Made by a program: the position numbers and the translations under genes. Source: Ureibacillus composti (lineage in GTDB: Bacteria; Bacillota; Bacilli; Bacillales_A; Planococcaceae). Taken from it: a stretch of DNA of 64,000 bases. The notes beneath the pieces were generated by a model. It was given only the letters and a program-made list of their open reading frames with translations. It ran no database searches and had not been told where the DNA came from. The DNA is taken from contig JAUCEP010000002.1 of assembly GCA_030348875.1 (NCBI GenBank), positions 4,258,501 to 4,322,500 of the forward strand, given 5' to 3'. Position 1 is the first letter of the stretch. Each line of letters starts with the position of its first letter. Positions 48,116-56,741 of the stretch are shown in pieces.

Positions 48116-49354
48116 TTAACTTTTGACTGCCGGAAAACTAATAGTTACACTCGTTCCTTGCCCTTTAAAACTTTGGAAGTTAATTTTCCCTTTATATTTC
48201 GCCACTATATTAAAACATATCATCATTCCTAATCCTGTTCCTTTACTTTTTAACGAATAGAAGGGCGTTCCAAGGGATTCTATTTCTTCTTTAGACATCC
48301 CTTGTCCTTGATCGATAATTTTTATTTCAACAGAGTCTCGAACTCGATTTAAACTTACTAGGATAATATCATCATCTTTTGATGCTTCAATAGCATTCTT
48401 TATTAAATTAACTAACAGTTGTTTAAACTCGATTCTGTTAATTTTAATAAGATGGTTGTTTTCTGCTATAAGGTCAATCTTAATGCCTCTCTGAAGCCCA
48501 TATGAATAAAGCAACTCTGATACACTTTGTAGTGATTCTTTAACCTCCACCAACTCCACTGTAGGATTCTTTGAAGGTTTCGATAAAGTAAGAAACTGTG
48601 AAATCACTTGTTCTGCTGCATCTAGTTCATCGATTAATAAAGAGTAGTTAGTTGTTTTTTGGCCTTCTATGGTAGCTTCTTGTTCGTAAAGTTGTAAGAA
48701 CCCTTTCACTACCGTAAGAGGATTTCGAATTTCATGTGCAACAGCTGCTGCTAACTGACCTGCAGTTTTTAAGCGCTCTGCTTGTTTTATTTCTTCATAA
48801 TACAATTGTATCTTTTCAATTCGATTTTGTGTTAAATAATATATGAAGTAGATAATGACTTGGCTCGTTAGAAAGTTGATGAAATTCCCAAACAAGTCAA
48901 GTGTGATATATGGATAAAAATTTCCTTGGTCAATTAATAGAATATAGCTAAATGTAAAGACAATTAACATACTATTCAAGATTAAGGAGAAGTAAAATAA
49001 TTTTTTATCGAAAAATAGAATTGAAATAGCTGGAATAAAGCATAAAAATATAAAGGTAGACCAAGTATTCGGATATAAGAAGAATAATAGATAACAAAAA
49101 ATAAATGCTAAAGAGATTAAAATTATTCGGTGCAAGTGTGTTGGATACTTTGGATAGATTAATAAGCTTACTGAAAACAGTACAAAGAAAATTTTATGTA
49201 ATTGAAAACCAAACCCATACTCACTAAGTGGATGTACTGCATCTTCATCTACTAAGGGGTTGTATGCTACAACACCAGAGAACATCACTGCAATGACCAA
49301 AGTTACAATAATGTAGTATGTTTTTTTATTAAAATAAATTTCCAAATCCCTCAT
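48116..49354 (-). CDS. Orphan membrane sensor histidine kinase (sporulation-kinase-like)
   Basis: A 412-residue kinase: six or so N-terminal transmembrane segments (about 13-30, 53-68, 76-95, 100-116, 119-141, 158-176), no PAS domain, then HisKA with AAAVAHEIRNPLTVVKGF (phospho-His207) and an HATPase with N box NLIKNAIEAS, G1 DQGQGM and G2 GTGLGM. The architecture recalls KinB-type phosphorelay kinases that phosphorylate Spo0F. No response regulator lies nearby, which supports a phosphorelay role (inference). AAGGAG precedes the ATG. Confidence 0.85.
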   Translation of the reverse strand: MRDLEIYFNKKTYYIIVTLVIAVMFSGVVAYNPLVDEDAVHPLSEYGFGFQLHKIFFVLFSVSLLIYPKYPTHLHRIILISLAFIFCYLLFFLYPNTWSTFIFLCFIPAISILFFDKKLFYFSLILNSMLIVFTFSYILLIDQGNFYPYITLDLFGNFINFLTSQVIIYFIYYLTQNRIEKIQLYYEEIKQAERLKTAGQLAAAVAHEIRNPLTVVKGFLQLYEQEATIEGQKTTNYSLLIDELDAAEQVISQFLTLSKPSKNPTVELVEVKESLQSVSELLYSYGLQRGIKIDLIAENNHLIKINRIEFKQLLVNLIKNAIEASKDDDIILVSLNRVRDSVEIKIIDQGQGMSKEEIESLGTPFYSLKSKGTGLGMMICFNIVAKYKGKINFQSFKGQGTSVTISFPAVKS

Positions 49355-49677
49355 ATTTACTCCTTAAATAATACCATTTATAAATGTCAAAATATCGCAA
49401 TTTAAACCATATCATAAAGGCTTCTAAAATAGAGAGTAATTACATAACTGAGAAAAAAGCAATTAAACTAAAGTAATTGTACCTTTTATACTAAACTTAA
49501 CTTCATAACATATGAACAATATTACCTAGGAAATATCACTTCTTAAATTCACCAAATCAGGATGAAATATGCATTATTTTCTCTCACTTATCCCTATTTT
49601 TCATATGATTGTTAAATCAAATCATGATTTGTATGCATTCTTCATAGGATTAGTTATTATTTTAGTGGAGGTGTGGG
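49355..49677. other. Divergent intergenic region, kinase / psiE
   Basis: 323 bp without a gene. A perfect 14-bp palindrome CAAATCATGATTTG lies at 49618-49631, about 47 bp upstream of psiE, and could be an operator. No clear -35/-10 pair was found. Confidence 0.4.
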
Positions 49678-50148
49678 ATGGAAAAAGGAAAAAAACCATT
49701 ATCACTATCGATAAAAGTGATTCCTAAGGTTTTACAGTGGTATTTAAATGTCTGTTTAACGATCTTAGCTGTCATTCTTTCTTTTCTACTTATTAAGGAG
49801 ACCATAGTGTTCTTTGAAGTTTTAATCACATATGGGAGTACGGATTATAAACTTTTCCTCGAGAACATCCTCATTTTCTTTTTATATTTCGAATTTATTA
49901 CGATGATTGTAAAGTACTTTAATGAAGATTATCACTTTCCTCTTCGGTATTTTCTCTATATTGGAATCACTGCAATGGTTCGATTAATTATCGTTGAACA
50001 TGATCATCCGAGAGATACGCTAATTTACTCCCTCGTTATTTTAGTATTAATTATTTGTTACTTCATTATTAACATCACTCCGCTAGAAAGACCTAAAAAA
50101 TCTTGGCTATTCCAACAAAAAGAAAAAACAGCAAAACATTTAGAATAA
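49678..50148 (+). CDS. psiE: PsiE family protein (phosphate-starvation-inducible)
   Basis: A 156-residue membrane protein of the PsiE family with four hydrophobic segments (about 22-42, 60-81, 88-107, 115-133) and the conserved EFITMIVKYF and RYFLYIGITAMVRLIIVEH stretches. In E. coli psiE is induced by phosphate starvation; its function remains unknown. ATG with GGAGGTG upstream. It is followed 55 bp later by the lectin-like gene in the same direction; no terminator was noticed between them. Confidence 0.85.
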   Translation: MEKGKKPLSLSIKVIPKVLQWYLNVCLTILAVILSFLLIKETIVFFEVLITYGSTDYKLFLENILIFFLYFEFITMIVKYFNEDYHFPLRYFLYIGITAMVRLIIVEHDHPRDTLIYSLVILVLIICYFIINITPLERPKKSWLFQQKEKTAKHLE

Positions 50149-50203
50149 CCTCTTCAAAGTACCTTGCATACACTAGTCAAAAAATGGAGGATTCTAAAAC
50201 GTT

Positions 50204-51514
50204 ATGTATGGATATGGAAATGGATATGGTGGATACCCATATTACTTTGTTCAAGTGCCTATGAATTACTACGTTCAGCCAAGCCATCCCCAATACGTTC
50301 AGCAATATGTTCCACAATATCAACAACAACAATACCAACAACCAATCGTCCAAAGAACACCGCAGGAAAGACCAAGTGTTCAACAAATTATTCAAACAAT
50401 TCGCTCAGAGCATAGTAATTTGTATACACAGCTAGAACAGGCAGGAATGAACCGTCAGCTAATTGAATCTCTTTTCTTCTCTGTTGTTAACTTTACACGA
50501 AATCAGTCCAATATTAACCGACCAGCAAATCAAATTTATAGTCAATTCCAAAGAGAAAATCCTTGGTTTAACTTATTTATTCAATCTTTGAATCTCCCAA
50601 CGAGTACAGTAAATCGTATATTAACTAGAGTTATTGAACTTACAATACAAATACTTAAGGGCGAGCAACCCGCTCCTGCTCCTGGCCCCAACCGCCCAGG
50701 CGAAGGTTGGTCTAACTGGGAAGATCTTGGAGGTGTTTTAACAAGCGCTCCGACTGTATCATCATGGCAAGCAAATCGTTTAGATGTTTTTGCTAGAGGA
50801 ACTGATAACGCTCTTTACCATATTTGGTGGGACGGTAGTAGATGGAGTAATTGGGAAAGCCTTGGCGGTGTCTTAACATCAGCTCCTGGTGCTGTTTCTT
50901 GGGGGCCAAATCGTATTGATGTCTTCGTAAGAGGAACAGACAATGCACTGTATCATAAATGGTGGGACGGTAGCAGATGGAATGATTGGGAAAACCTTGG
51001 AGGCGTTTTAACAAGTGGGCCTTCTGCTTCATCGCGTCGTTCAAATCGCTTAGATGTATTTGTTCGTGGAAATAATAATCGCCTTTATAAAAAATCATGG
51101 AATGGCACGCGTTGGGAAGATTGGGAGGACCTTGGCGGTAACCTAAACTCGGAACCAGCTGCAGTATCTTGGGGTCCAAACCGAATCGATGTCTTTGCGA
51201 GAGGGCAAAACAATAATTTAATTCATAAATGGTGGGACGGAAACTCGTGGAGTGATTGGGAAAACCTTGGCGGCAATTTAACAAGTGCTCCAACTGCATC
51301 GTCAAGACGAAATAATCTTTTAGAGGTATTTGCTAGAGGAAACAACAATCGCCTAATTAGAAGAACATGGAATGGCTCTCGTTGGAGTAATTGGGAAACA
51401 CTTAACGGCAATTTAACAAGTGCTCCAGCAGCTGTTTCATGGGGACCAAACCGCACTGATGTATTTGCTAGAGGAAACAACAACAATAACTTAATTCATA
51501 CGTTCCGAAATTAA
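50204..51514 (+). CDS. PLL-like beta-propeller lectin with Tyr/Gln-rich N-terminus
   Basis: A 436-residue protein in three parts. Residues 1-50 are Tyr/Gly/Gln-rich (YGYGNGYGGYPYY, then repeated YVQQY/QQQ), as in spore-coat or morphogenetic proteins; there is no signal peptide. Residues 57-152 are helical (IIQTIRSEHSNLYTQLEQAG; NRILTRVIELTIQILKG). After a Pro-rich linker (154-166) come six repeats of about 45 residues (169-436) of the type W..WE.LGG.L.S.P...S.....R.DVFARG..N.L.H..W.G, the blade motif of Photorhabdus PLL-type fucose lectins. Blades alternate in sequence (see findings). GGAGG lies 13 nt before the ATG. The function is inferred: glycan binding, perhaps on the spore surface. Confidence 0.8.
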   Translation: MYGYGNGYGGYPYYFVQVPMNYYVQPSHPQYVQQYVPQYQQQQYQQPIVQRTPQERPSVQQIIQTIRSEHSNLYTQLEQAGMNRQLIESLFFSVVNFTRNQSNINRPANQIYSQFQRENPWFNLFIQSLNLPTSTVNRILTRVIELTIQILKGEQPAPAPGPNRPGEGWSNWEDLGGVLTSAPTVSSWQANRLDVFARGTDNALYHIWWDGSRWSNWESLGGVLTSAPGAVSWGPNRIDVFVRGTDNALYHKWWDGSRWNDWENLGGVLTSGPSASSRRSNRLDVFVRGNNNRLYKKSWNGTRWEDWEDLGGNLNSEPAAVSWGPNRIDVFARGQNNNLIHKWWDGNSWSDWENLGGNLTSAPTASSRRNNLLEVFARGNNNRLIRRTWNGSRWSNWETLNGNLTSAPAAVSWGPNRTDVFARGNNNNNLIHTFRN

Positions 51515-51521
51515 TTAAATA

Positions 51522-51557
51522 AAACCAGGCGTACGATTAAACCTAGGCGCCTGGTTT
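51522..51557. terminator. Bidirectional terminator between lectin gene and chrA
   Basis: AAACCAGGCG and CGCCTGGTTT, a 10-bp perfect stem between convergent genes, with T-rich flanks on both strands. Confidence 0.85.
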
Positions 51558-51592
51558 ATTCTATTTTTGTTTTAATAAAGGGCTTTCTGTAT

Positions 51593-52801
51593 TTAATCAT
51601 AATAAGATCCTAATAAAAGACCTCCTAGAACACCCGTAGCTACAACAATCCACGGTGCAACTCTCCAATAAGATAACATGCTAAAAAGGATTGTAGCAAA
51701 GGCAAAATCAATGGGTTTAAAAATAGTAGAGGTCCAAATTGGGTTATAAAATGCCGCAATTAAGATCCCGACAACTGCTGCATTGACACCCATAAAGGCG
51801 CCTTTAACCTTGTTATTTTTACGAAGTAATTGCCAAAATGGAAGCGTTCCAAAAACAAGTAAAAATGCTGGTAAAAAAATTGCAATCGTAGCAACTATCC
51901 CACCTACCCAACCATGCATTGCAGCGCCGATATAAGAAGCAAATGTAAACAGTGGTCCAGGTACAGCCTGTGCTACCCCATAACCAGCAAGAAATGCTTC
52001 CTCACTAATCCAACCGGTAGGGACAAATTCTCGCTCTAATAATGGTAATACAACATGGCCACCACCAAATACAAGTGAACCTGCACGGTAAAAACTATCA
52101 AACATTGCAATCATAGTTGATGAAAATAGATCTCTTAAGATTGGTAAAACCATTAACAACCCAAAAAATAATCCTAAACAAGCAACTCCAAACTTCCGCG
52201 AAATTGGGAAATGAACGGTAGGTTCCTCTTTATTATCATGTTTTCGATAAACAAGAAAACCGACAATTGCGGCTAATAGAATGACCACGACTTGCGAAAA
52301 TGAAGTTTGCCATAGTAACGAAATAGTCAAGGAGACTAACAAAATTGCCTTACGCAATAAATCCGGTGCTAGATTTTTTGCCATTCCGAAGACAGCATGT
52401 GCAACAACAGCAACGGCAACAATCTTAAGCCCATGAATCCAACCGGCATCACTAACATCAAATCCTTGAACTAAAATTGCAAATAGTATTAGAGCGACAA
52501 CAGACGGCATCGTAAATCCAATAAATGAAGTAATGCCTCCCAAAATACCACCCCGCATTACACCGATCCCAATTCCTACTTGGCTACTTGCAGGCCCGGG
52601 AAGGAATTGACAAAGTGCTACTAGCTCAGTATAGCTCTTTTCATCAAGCCACTTACGTCTTCTAATATACTCTTCATGGAAATAGCCTAAATGAGCAGTT
52701 GGTCCTCCGAAAGAAGTTAATCCTAGCCGCGTTGAAACTATTAAAATTTCGAGTAACGTTCTTAGTGAAGTTTTATTTCTTTGATAAAAAGGTTGGTCCA
52801 T
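51593..52801 (-). CDS. chrA: Chromate transporter (two-domain CHR family)
   Basis: A 402-residue membrane protein with two homologous CHR halves: GLTSFGGPTAHLGYF with FLPGPASSQ in the first (about 28-80), and GSLVFGGGHVVLPLLERE with GYGVAQAVPGPLFTFASYIG in the second (about 241-300). It would export chromate or a related anion by proton antiport. About ten to twelve transmembrane segments. ATG with GGAG upstream. No chrR-like regulator is beside it, so the physiological substrate is uncertain. Confidence 0.92.
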   Translation of the reverse strand: MDQPFYQRNKTSLRTLLEILIVSTRLGLTSFGGPTAHLGYFHEEYIRRRKWLDEKSYTELVALCQFLPGPASSQVGIGIGVMRGGILGGITSFIGFTMPSVVALILFAILVQGFDVSDAGWIHGLKIVAVAVVAHAVFGMAKNLAPDLLRKAILLVSLTISLLWQTSFSQVVVILLAAIVGFLVYRKHDNKEEPTVHFPISRKFGVACLGLFFGLLMVLPILRDLFSSTMIAMFDSFYRAGSLVFGGGHVVLPLLEREFVPTGWISEEAFLAGYGVAQAVPGPLFTFASYIGAAMHGWVGGIVATIAIFLPAFLLVFGTLPFWQLLRKNNKVKGAFMGVNAAVVGILIAAFYNPIWTSTIFKPIDFAFATILFSMLSYWRVAPWIVVATGVLGGLLLGSYYD

Positions 52802-53161
52802 TTAATATTCTCCATTTCAATGTTTTCATATCAAACTATTAAGAGAATATCAGTGAACGATTGGAAAATCAGCTAATATACAGAAAATTTACAGAAAAAT
52901 AATTTATCGCCATAAATATTCCTATTGCTTTAGAAAGCTTGAGGCTAATTCTTAATTACATATGGAGCAAATCAAGATCCTGAGGGAGGTTATTTTGAAT
53001 AAAAAAGTAAATTATTAAAAAATAGTGAACATTTCATCTTAATCTATTATAAAATAATCAATATTTCGATAAAATTCGACATATCGTTTAGTATTTAATT
53101 GACCTACACATACTAATCATTGTAGAATTTTCTCATATTTCAAAAAGAATAGGTGTATATT
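52802..53161. other. Divergent intergenic region, chrA / amino-acid permease
   Basis: 360 bp, AT-rich, without a full gene. It holds a seven-codon ORF with an excellent ribosome binding site (52995-53018), listed separately. Confidence 0.5.
52995..53018 (+). CDS. Possible seven-codon leader peptide or gene relic
   Basis: GGGAGG is followed after five bases by TTG and the codons for MNKKVNY, then TAA, about 145 bp upstream of the permease gene. It has no known equivalent. It may be a leader peptide, a relic of a decayed gene, or chance. Confidence 0.2.
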   Translation: MNKKVNY

Positions 53162-54553
53162 TTGAGTAAATTTTTTAGAAAAAAAAATGTAGATGAGCTT
53201 TTAGACAATAAAAGTGGGAGCGGTCAACTCAAGAAAACATTAGGTGGTTTCGATCTAATGATGCTTGGTGTTGGCGCTATTGTAGGAACAGGTATATTTA
53301 TTCTTCCTGGCACAGTGGCAGCTATCCACTCAGGTCCTGCCATTATCTTTTCATTTATTATTGCAGCATTTGTCTGTGCATTAGCGGCAATGTGCTATTC
53401 TGAGTTTTCTTCAGCAGTACCAGTGACCGGAAGTGCATATACATACGGTTATATTGTTTTTGGTGAGTTAATAGCCTGGTTTGTTGGGTGGGCTTTAGTA
53501 TTAGAATACGGTTTAGCCGTAGCTTCTGTAGCAACCGGCTGGTCAGCCTATTTTGTTTCACTATTAGAAGGATTCAATATCATAATACCCCAAGCACTGT
53601 CGGGACCATTTAATCCCTCTGAAGGTACATTCGTTAATCTACCAGCAGTACTGATTATACTAATTATTTCATGGTTGTTAACACGTGGTGTCCAAGAAAC
53701 AACAAGAATAAATAAGATTATGGTATTTGTTAAAGTCGGCGTAATCCTGTTGTTTATTGTTGTTGGCGTATTTTTTGTAAAACCCGGAAATTGGCAACCA
53801 TTTATGCCTTTTGGTTTTGATGGGGTTATAACTGGTGCAGCACTTGTATTCTTTGCTTATCTTGGTTTTGATGCGGTATCTTCCGCTGCGGAAGAAGTAA
53901 AAAACCCCCAAAGAAACTTACCAATAGGAATAATTGGATCGTTACTAGTTTGTACATTGCTTTATGTAGCAGTATCTTTAGTATTAACTGGAGTTGTTCC
54001 GTATACAAACTTAAATGTTAGTAACCCCGTAAGTTATGCTTTACAAGTAATTAATCAAGACTGGATTGCAGGTATAATTTCTTTAGGTGCTGTGACAGGA
54101 ATGATGACAGTAATTTTAGTGATGATCTTCGGAGGGACAAGACTTTTATACGCATTAGGTAGAGACGGCTTACTACCAAAATTCTTATATGATATTCATC
54201 CTAAGTATAAAACACCAGTTAAAAATACTTGGACCTTCGCAATTATTGTTGCCTTTTGTGCTGGGTTAGTTCCACTGGGTGCATTAGCTGAATTAGTGAA
54301 TATGGGTACACTTATTGCATTTACCATTGTTTCGATTGGGATTATCTTCTTAAGAAAGAATAAAGAAATTCAATCTGGTGGATTTAAGGTTCCCCTCTTC
54401 CCAGTATTACCAATCTTATCATTCATTGCTTGTATATTTATGATTACTCAGCTTTCCGTACATACATGGATTGCTTGTGGAATTTGGTTTATTATAGGAT
54501 TTGTCATCTATTTTGTTTATGGTCAAAAACATAGTAAATTAAATCAAAAATAG
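53162..54553 (+). CDS. APC-family amino-acid permease (YfnA/CAT-like)
   Basis: A 463-residue permease of the cationic amino-acid transporter branch with twelve transmembrane segments. GGFDLMMLGVGAIVGTGIFI (helix 1 unwound GIF motif), EFSSAVPVTGSAYTYGYI and FDAVSSAAEEVKNPQRNLP are diagnostic, and close to B. subtilis YfnA. The TTG at 53162 (MSKFFRKKNVDELL) has AGGTG 6 nt upstream and matches the YfnA N-terminus; a GTG at 53153 overlaps the ribosome binding site. Substrate not assigned. Confidence 0.9.
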   Translation: MSKFFRKKNVDELLDNKSGSGQLKKTLGGFDLMMLGVGAIVGTGIFILPGTVAAIHSGPAIIFSFIIAAFVCALAAMCYSEFSSAVPVTGSAYTYGYIVFGELIAWFVGWALVLEYGLAVASVATGWSAYFVSLLEGFNIIIPQALSGPFNPSEGTFVNLPAVLIILIISWLLTRGVQETTRINKIMVFVKVGVILLFIVVGVFFVKPGNWQPFMPFGFDGVITGAALVFFAYLGFDAVSSAAEEVKNPQRNLPIGIIGSLLVCTLLYVAVSLVLTGVVPYTNLNVSNPVSYALQVINQDWIAGIISLGAVTGMMTVILVMIFGGTRLLYALGRDGLLPKFLYDIHPKYKTPVKNTWTFAIIVAFCAGLVPLGALAELVNMGTLIAFTIVSIGIIFLRKNKEIQSGGFKVPLFPVLPILSFIACIFMITQLSVHTWIACGIWFIIGFVIYFVYGQKHSKLNQK

Positions 54554-54557
54554 TCTT

Positions 54558-54590
54558 AGTGCTTCTATTTTATTAAAAAATAGGAGCACT
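54558..54590 (+). terminator. Terminator of the permease gene
   Basis: AGTGCTTCTATTTT pairs with AAAATAGGAGCACT (one mismatch) and is followed by TCTTAATT. Confidence 0.65.
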
Positions 54591-54643
54591 TCTTAATTAG
54601 AGGGTTTTTCTTTACACAAGAAGTGCCTTTCGATAAACTTTAT

Positions 54644-54660
54644 TGGCAAAACGTTTTCCA
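54644..54660. promoter_or_regulatory. Palindrome upstream of punA
   Basis: TGGCAAAACGTTTTCCA is palindromic except for one extra base, with a central ACGT, like LacI/PurR-family operators. It is not a cre match. Its link to punA, 133 bp downstream, is unproven. Confidence 0.3.
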
Positions 54661-54792
54661 TTTAGCACTCTTTTTCTGTAAGCAAAATAAGCGACAAGTA
54701 TAAATAAAACTTCCTCTAATGGTGGGAAAAAGATGCAATAAATCATAATAATAAATAACTACTAACTTTTAATTTTACTAGGAGGAACTTTT

Positions 54793-55611
54793 ATGCATAA
54801 CATTCAAGATATAAATGAAGCTAAAAACTTCATTCAAAGCAAAACAAATCTTCAACCTGTTATAGGATTGATTCTAGGTTCAGGCTTAGGATCACTTGCT
54901 GATGAAATTGAAAATTCCGTTAAAATCCCATACACGGAGATTCCGCACTTTGCTAAGTCTGGGGCAATTGGACATGCAAATGAACTCGTTATTGGTGAAC
55001 TAAATGGCAAAATTGTAGCAGCAATGAAGGGCCGCTTCCATTATTACGAAGGTTTTACATTAGATGAAGTAACATTTCCAGTGCGCGTAATGAAAGCACT
55101 TGGTATTGAAAATTTAATCATTACAAATGCGTGTGGTGCAGTGAATACGAACTTTAACCCTGGTGATTTAATGCTTATAACTGACCATATTAATTTAGTA
55201 GCGAATAATCCTTTAATTGGGCCGAATAACGATGAATTAGGTACACGCTTCCCAGACATGACTCAGGTCTATAATAAGGAACTTCGCGGAATTGCAACAA
55301 AAGTAGCAAATGGATTAAATATGAACCTTCAAGAAGGCGTTTATGCATGGTGGAGTGGACCAACTTACGAAACGCCAGCTGAAATCCGGATGATTCGTAC
55401 TTTTGGAGCAGATGCTGTAGGGATGTCGACTGTTCCTGAGGCAATCGTAGCCACACATGGTGGCATGAAAGTTCTAGGTATTTCTTGCTTAACAAATATG
55501 GCAGCTGGTATTTTAGATCAGCCTTTAAGTCATGATGAAGTAATTGAAGTAGCAGCTAAAGTAAGAACAAACTTTGTAGAGTTAATCAAAGGAATTCTAA
55601 AGGAAATATAA
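54793..55611 (+). CDS. punA: Purine-nucleoside phosphorylase (trimeric type)
   Basis: Phosphorolyses guanosine/inosine-type nucleosides for purine salvage. It has 272 residues of the NP-I, PNP/MTAP group: phosphate loop ILGSGLGSLAD (about 27-37), GHANELVIG, MKGRFHYYEGF, ITNACGAVNT, and the purine/ribose site GPTYETPAEIRM with DAVGMSTVPE. ATG preceded by AGGAGG. It is the PunA/PupG type rather than DeoD. Stands alone. Confidence 0.94.
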   Translation: MHNIQDINEAKNFIQSKTNLQPVIGLILGSGLGSLADEIENSVKIPYTEIPHFAKSGAIGHANELVIGELNGKIVAAMKGRFHYYEGFTLDEVTFPVRVMKALGIENLIITNACGAVNTNFNPGDLMLITDHINLVANNPLIGPNNDELGTRFPDMTQVYNKELRGIATKVANGLNMNLQEGVYAWWSGPTYETPAEIRMIRTFGADAVGMSTVPEAIVATHGGMKVLGISCLTNMAAGILDQPLSHDEVIEVAAKVRTNFVELIKGILKEI

Positions 55612-55622
55612 AATTTTAACTA

Positions 55623-55655
55623 AAAAGAACCGTCTCTCTAAGAAACGGTTCTTTT
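55623..55655. terminator. Bidirectional terminator between punA and the CAP gene
   Basis: AAAAGAACCGT and ACGGTTCTTTT, 11-bp perfect stem with an 11-nt loop between convergent genes. Confidence 0.9.
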
Positions 55656-55667
55656 CTTATTATTTAA

Positions 55668-56276
55668 TTATTTTTGAATAAACATCTGTGTCCAATAATT
55701 TCCGTTTGCAACATATCCTACCCCAATATGAGTATAGTTTTTATTAAGGATATTTGCTCTGTGACCTTCACTGTTCATCCAAGCATCTACAACTTGCGCT
55801 GCAGTTTTTTGACCTTGTGCAATGTTTTCACCAGCAGAACGGTAGTTGATACCGTAGTTCTTCATCATATTAAATGGTGAACCATATGTTGGACTTGTAT
55901 GACTGAAATAATTTTTATCGGCCATATCTTGGGATTTATGTTCTGCTACTCTAGCAAGCTCCCAATCATATTTTAATGCAGGAAGACCCGCGTTTGCTCT
56001 TTCTACGTTAACAAGTCGGATGACCTCTTGCTCAATAGCTTGTCCTTCTTGTTCAGGTACTTTAATTTCTTGCCCTGGATAAATTACATTTGGGTTTGAT
56101 AGCTGTGGGTTGGCATCAATTAATTCTTGAACACCTGTTTGTGTCTTAACTGCAATTTTCCATAGTGAATCGCCTTTTACTACTGTATATGAATTAGCTG
56201 CTAAAGCAGTTACTGGTACTAATAAAGAAACTGATAAAACCGAAGCGATAACGCCTTTTTTCATGTTTTTAAACAT
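55668..56276 (-). CDS. Secreted LysM-CAP domain protein (YkwD/SafA-like)
   Basis: A 202-residue exported protein: signal peptide 1-27 (cleavage near ALAANS), one LysM (SYTVVKGDSLWKIA to YPGQEIKVPE, about 29-73) that binds peptidoglycan, and a CAP/SCP domain (about 81-200) with AEHKSQDMADKNYFSHTSP, GENIAQGQ and SEGHRANILNKNYTHIGVGY. CAP proteins of this kind occur in Bacillus spore and cell walls; the biochemical role is unknown. ATG at 56276 with AAGG upstream. Confidence 0.9.
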   Translation of the reverse strand: MFKNMKKGVIASVLSVSLLVPVTALAANSYTVVKGDSLWKIAVKTQTGVQELIDANPQLSNPNVIYPGQEIKVPEQEGQAIEQEVIRLVNVERANAGLPALKYDWELARVAEHKSQDMADKNYFSHTSPTYGSPFNMMKNYGINYRSAGENIAQGQKTAAQVVDAWMNSEGHRANILNKNYTHIGVGYVANGNYWTQMFIQK

Positions 56277-56741
56277 TCATGTCATCCTTCCTGCTTGTTA
56301 TAATACAATATTAGTAGCTTTATTTGTGAAATTCATCACGTAAAATTTGGCTGTAAGATAACAAAAATATTACAGGGCGAATTACACATTACTGAAACAC
56401 TATTAAATTAGGGTTTCTACAGATTTCTATATTGTAAAACTTGTAATAAAGACACGACTGGTAATTGTTTCTCCTACCACTTGAAGTCCAATTAGCACTC
56501 TTAAAAGGTACCATTTCTATATTTCCCCTACAAAACCAACTTCCCAAGCTAGTCTCTTAAATTAAACTCATCCTATTTTTAATAGCGACTTCTTAATATA
56601 AACTTAATATAAATTTATTTGGGACTCGTTTATTATTAAATGGAAAAACCTCAATCAAAATCGTAAAATCTAAAGAAAAAAAAAGAGAGAGTACAATAAA
56701 GAGAGAGGTTACAATTTAATAGAAAAGGAGATGACAACATT
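56277..56741. other. Divergent intergenic region, CAP gene / M14 peptidase
   Basis: 465 bp, AT-rich, without an ORF. It has a tandem 11-bp repeat, CTTAATATAAA at 56592-56602 and 56603-56613, about 130 bp upstream of the peptidase start. An isolated TTAGCACTC at 56492 is not a full CIRCE. Confidence 0.5.

Noticed and set aside
50793-51305. Repetitive 170-codon minus-strand ORF inside the lectin gene
   Set aside because: Its repeats only mirror the blade repeats of the lectin on the other strand.
54644-54660. cre site upstream of punA
   Set aside because: The palindrome centre is CG, but the outer TG..CA positions of the 14-bp cre consensus do not align.
54662-54670. TTAGCACTC, a half CIRCE (HrcA) site
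   Set aside because: No GAGTGCTAA partner at 9-bp spacing; the same half site at 56492-56500 also lacks one.
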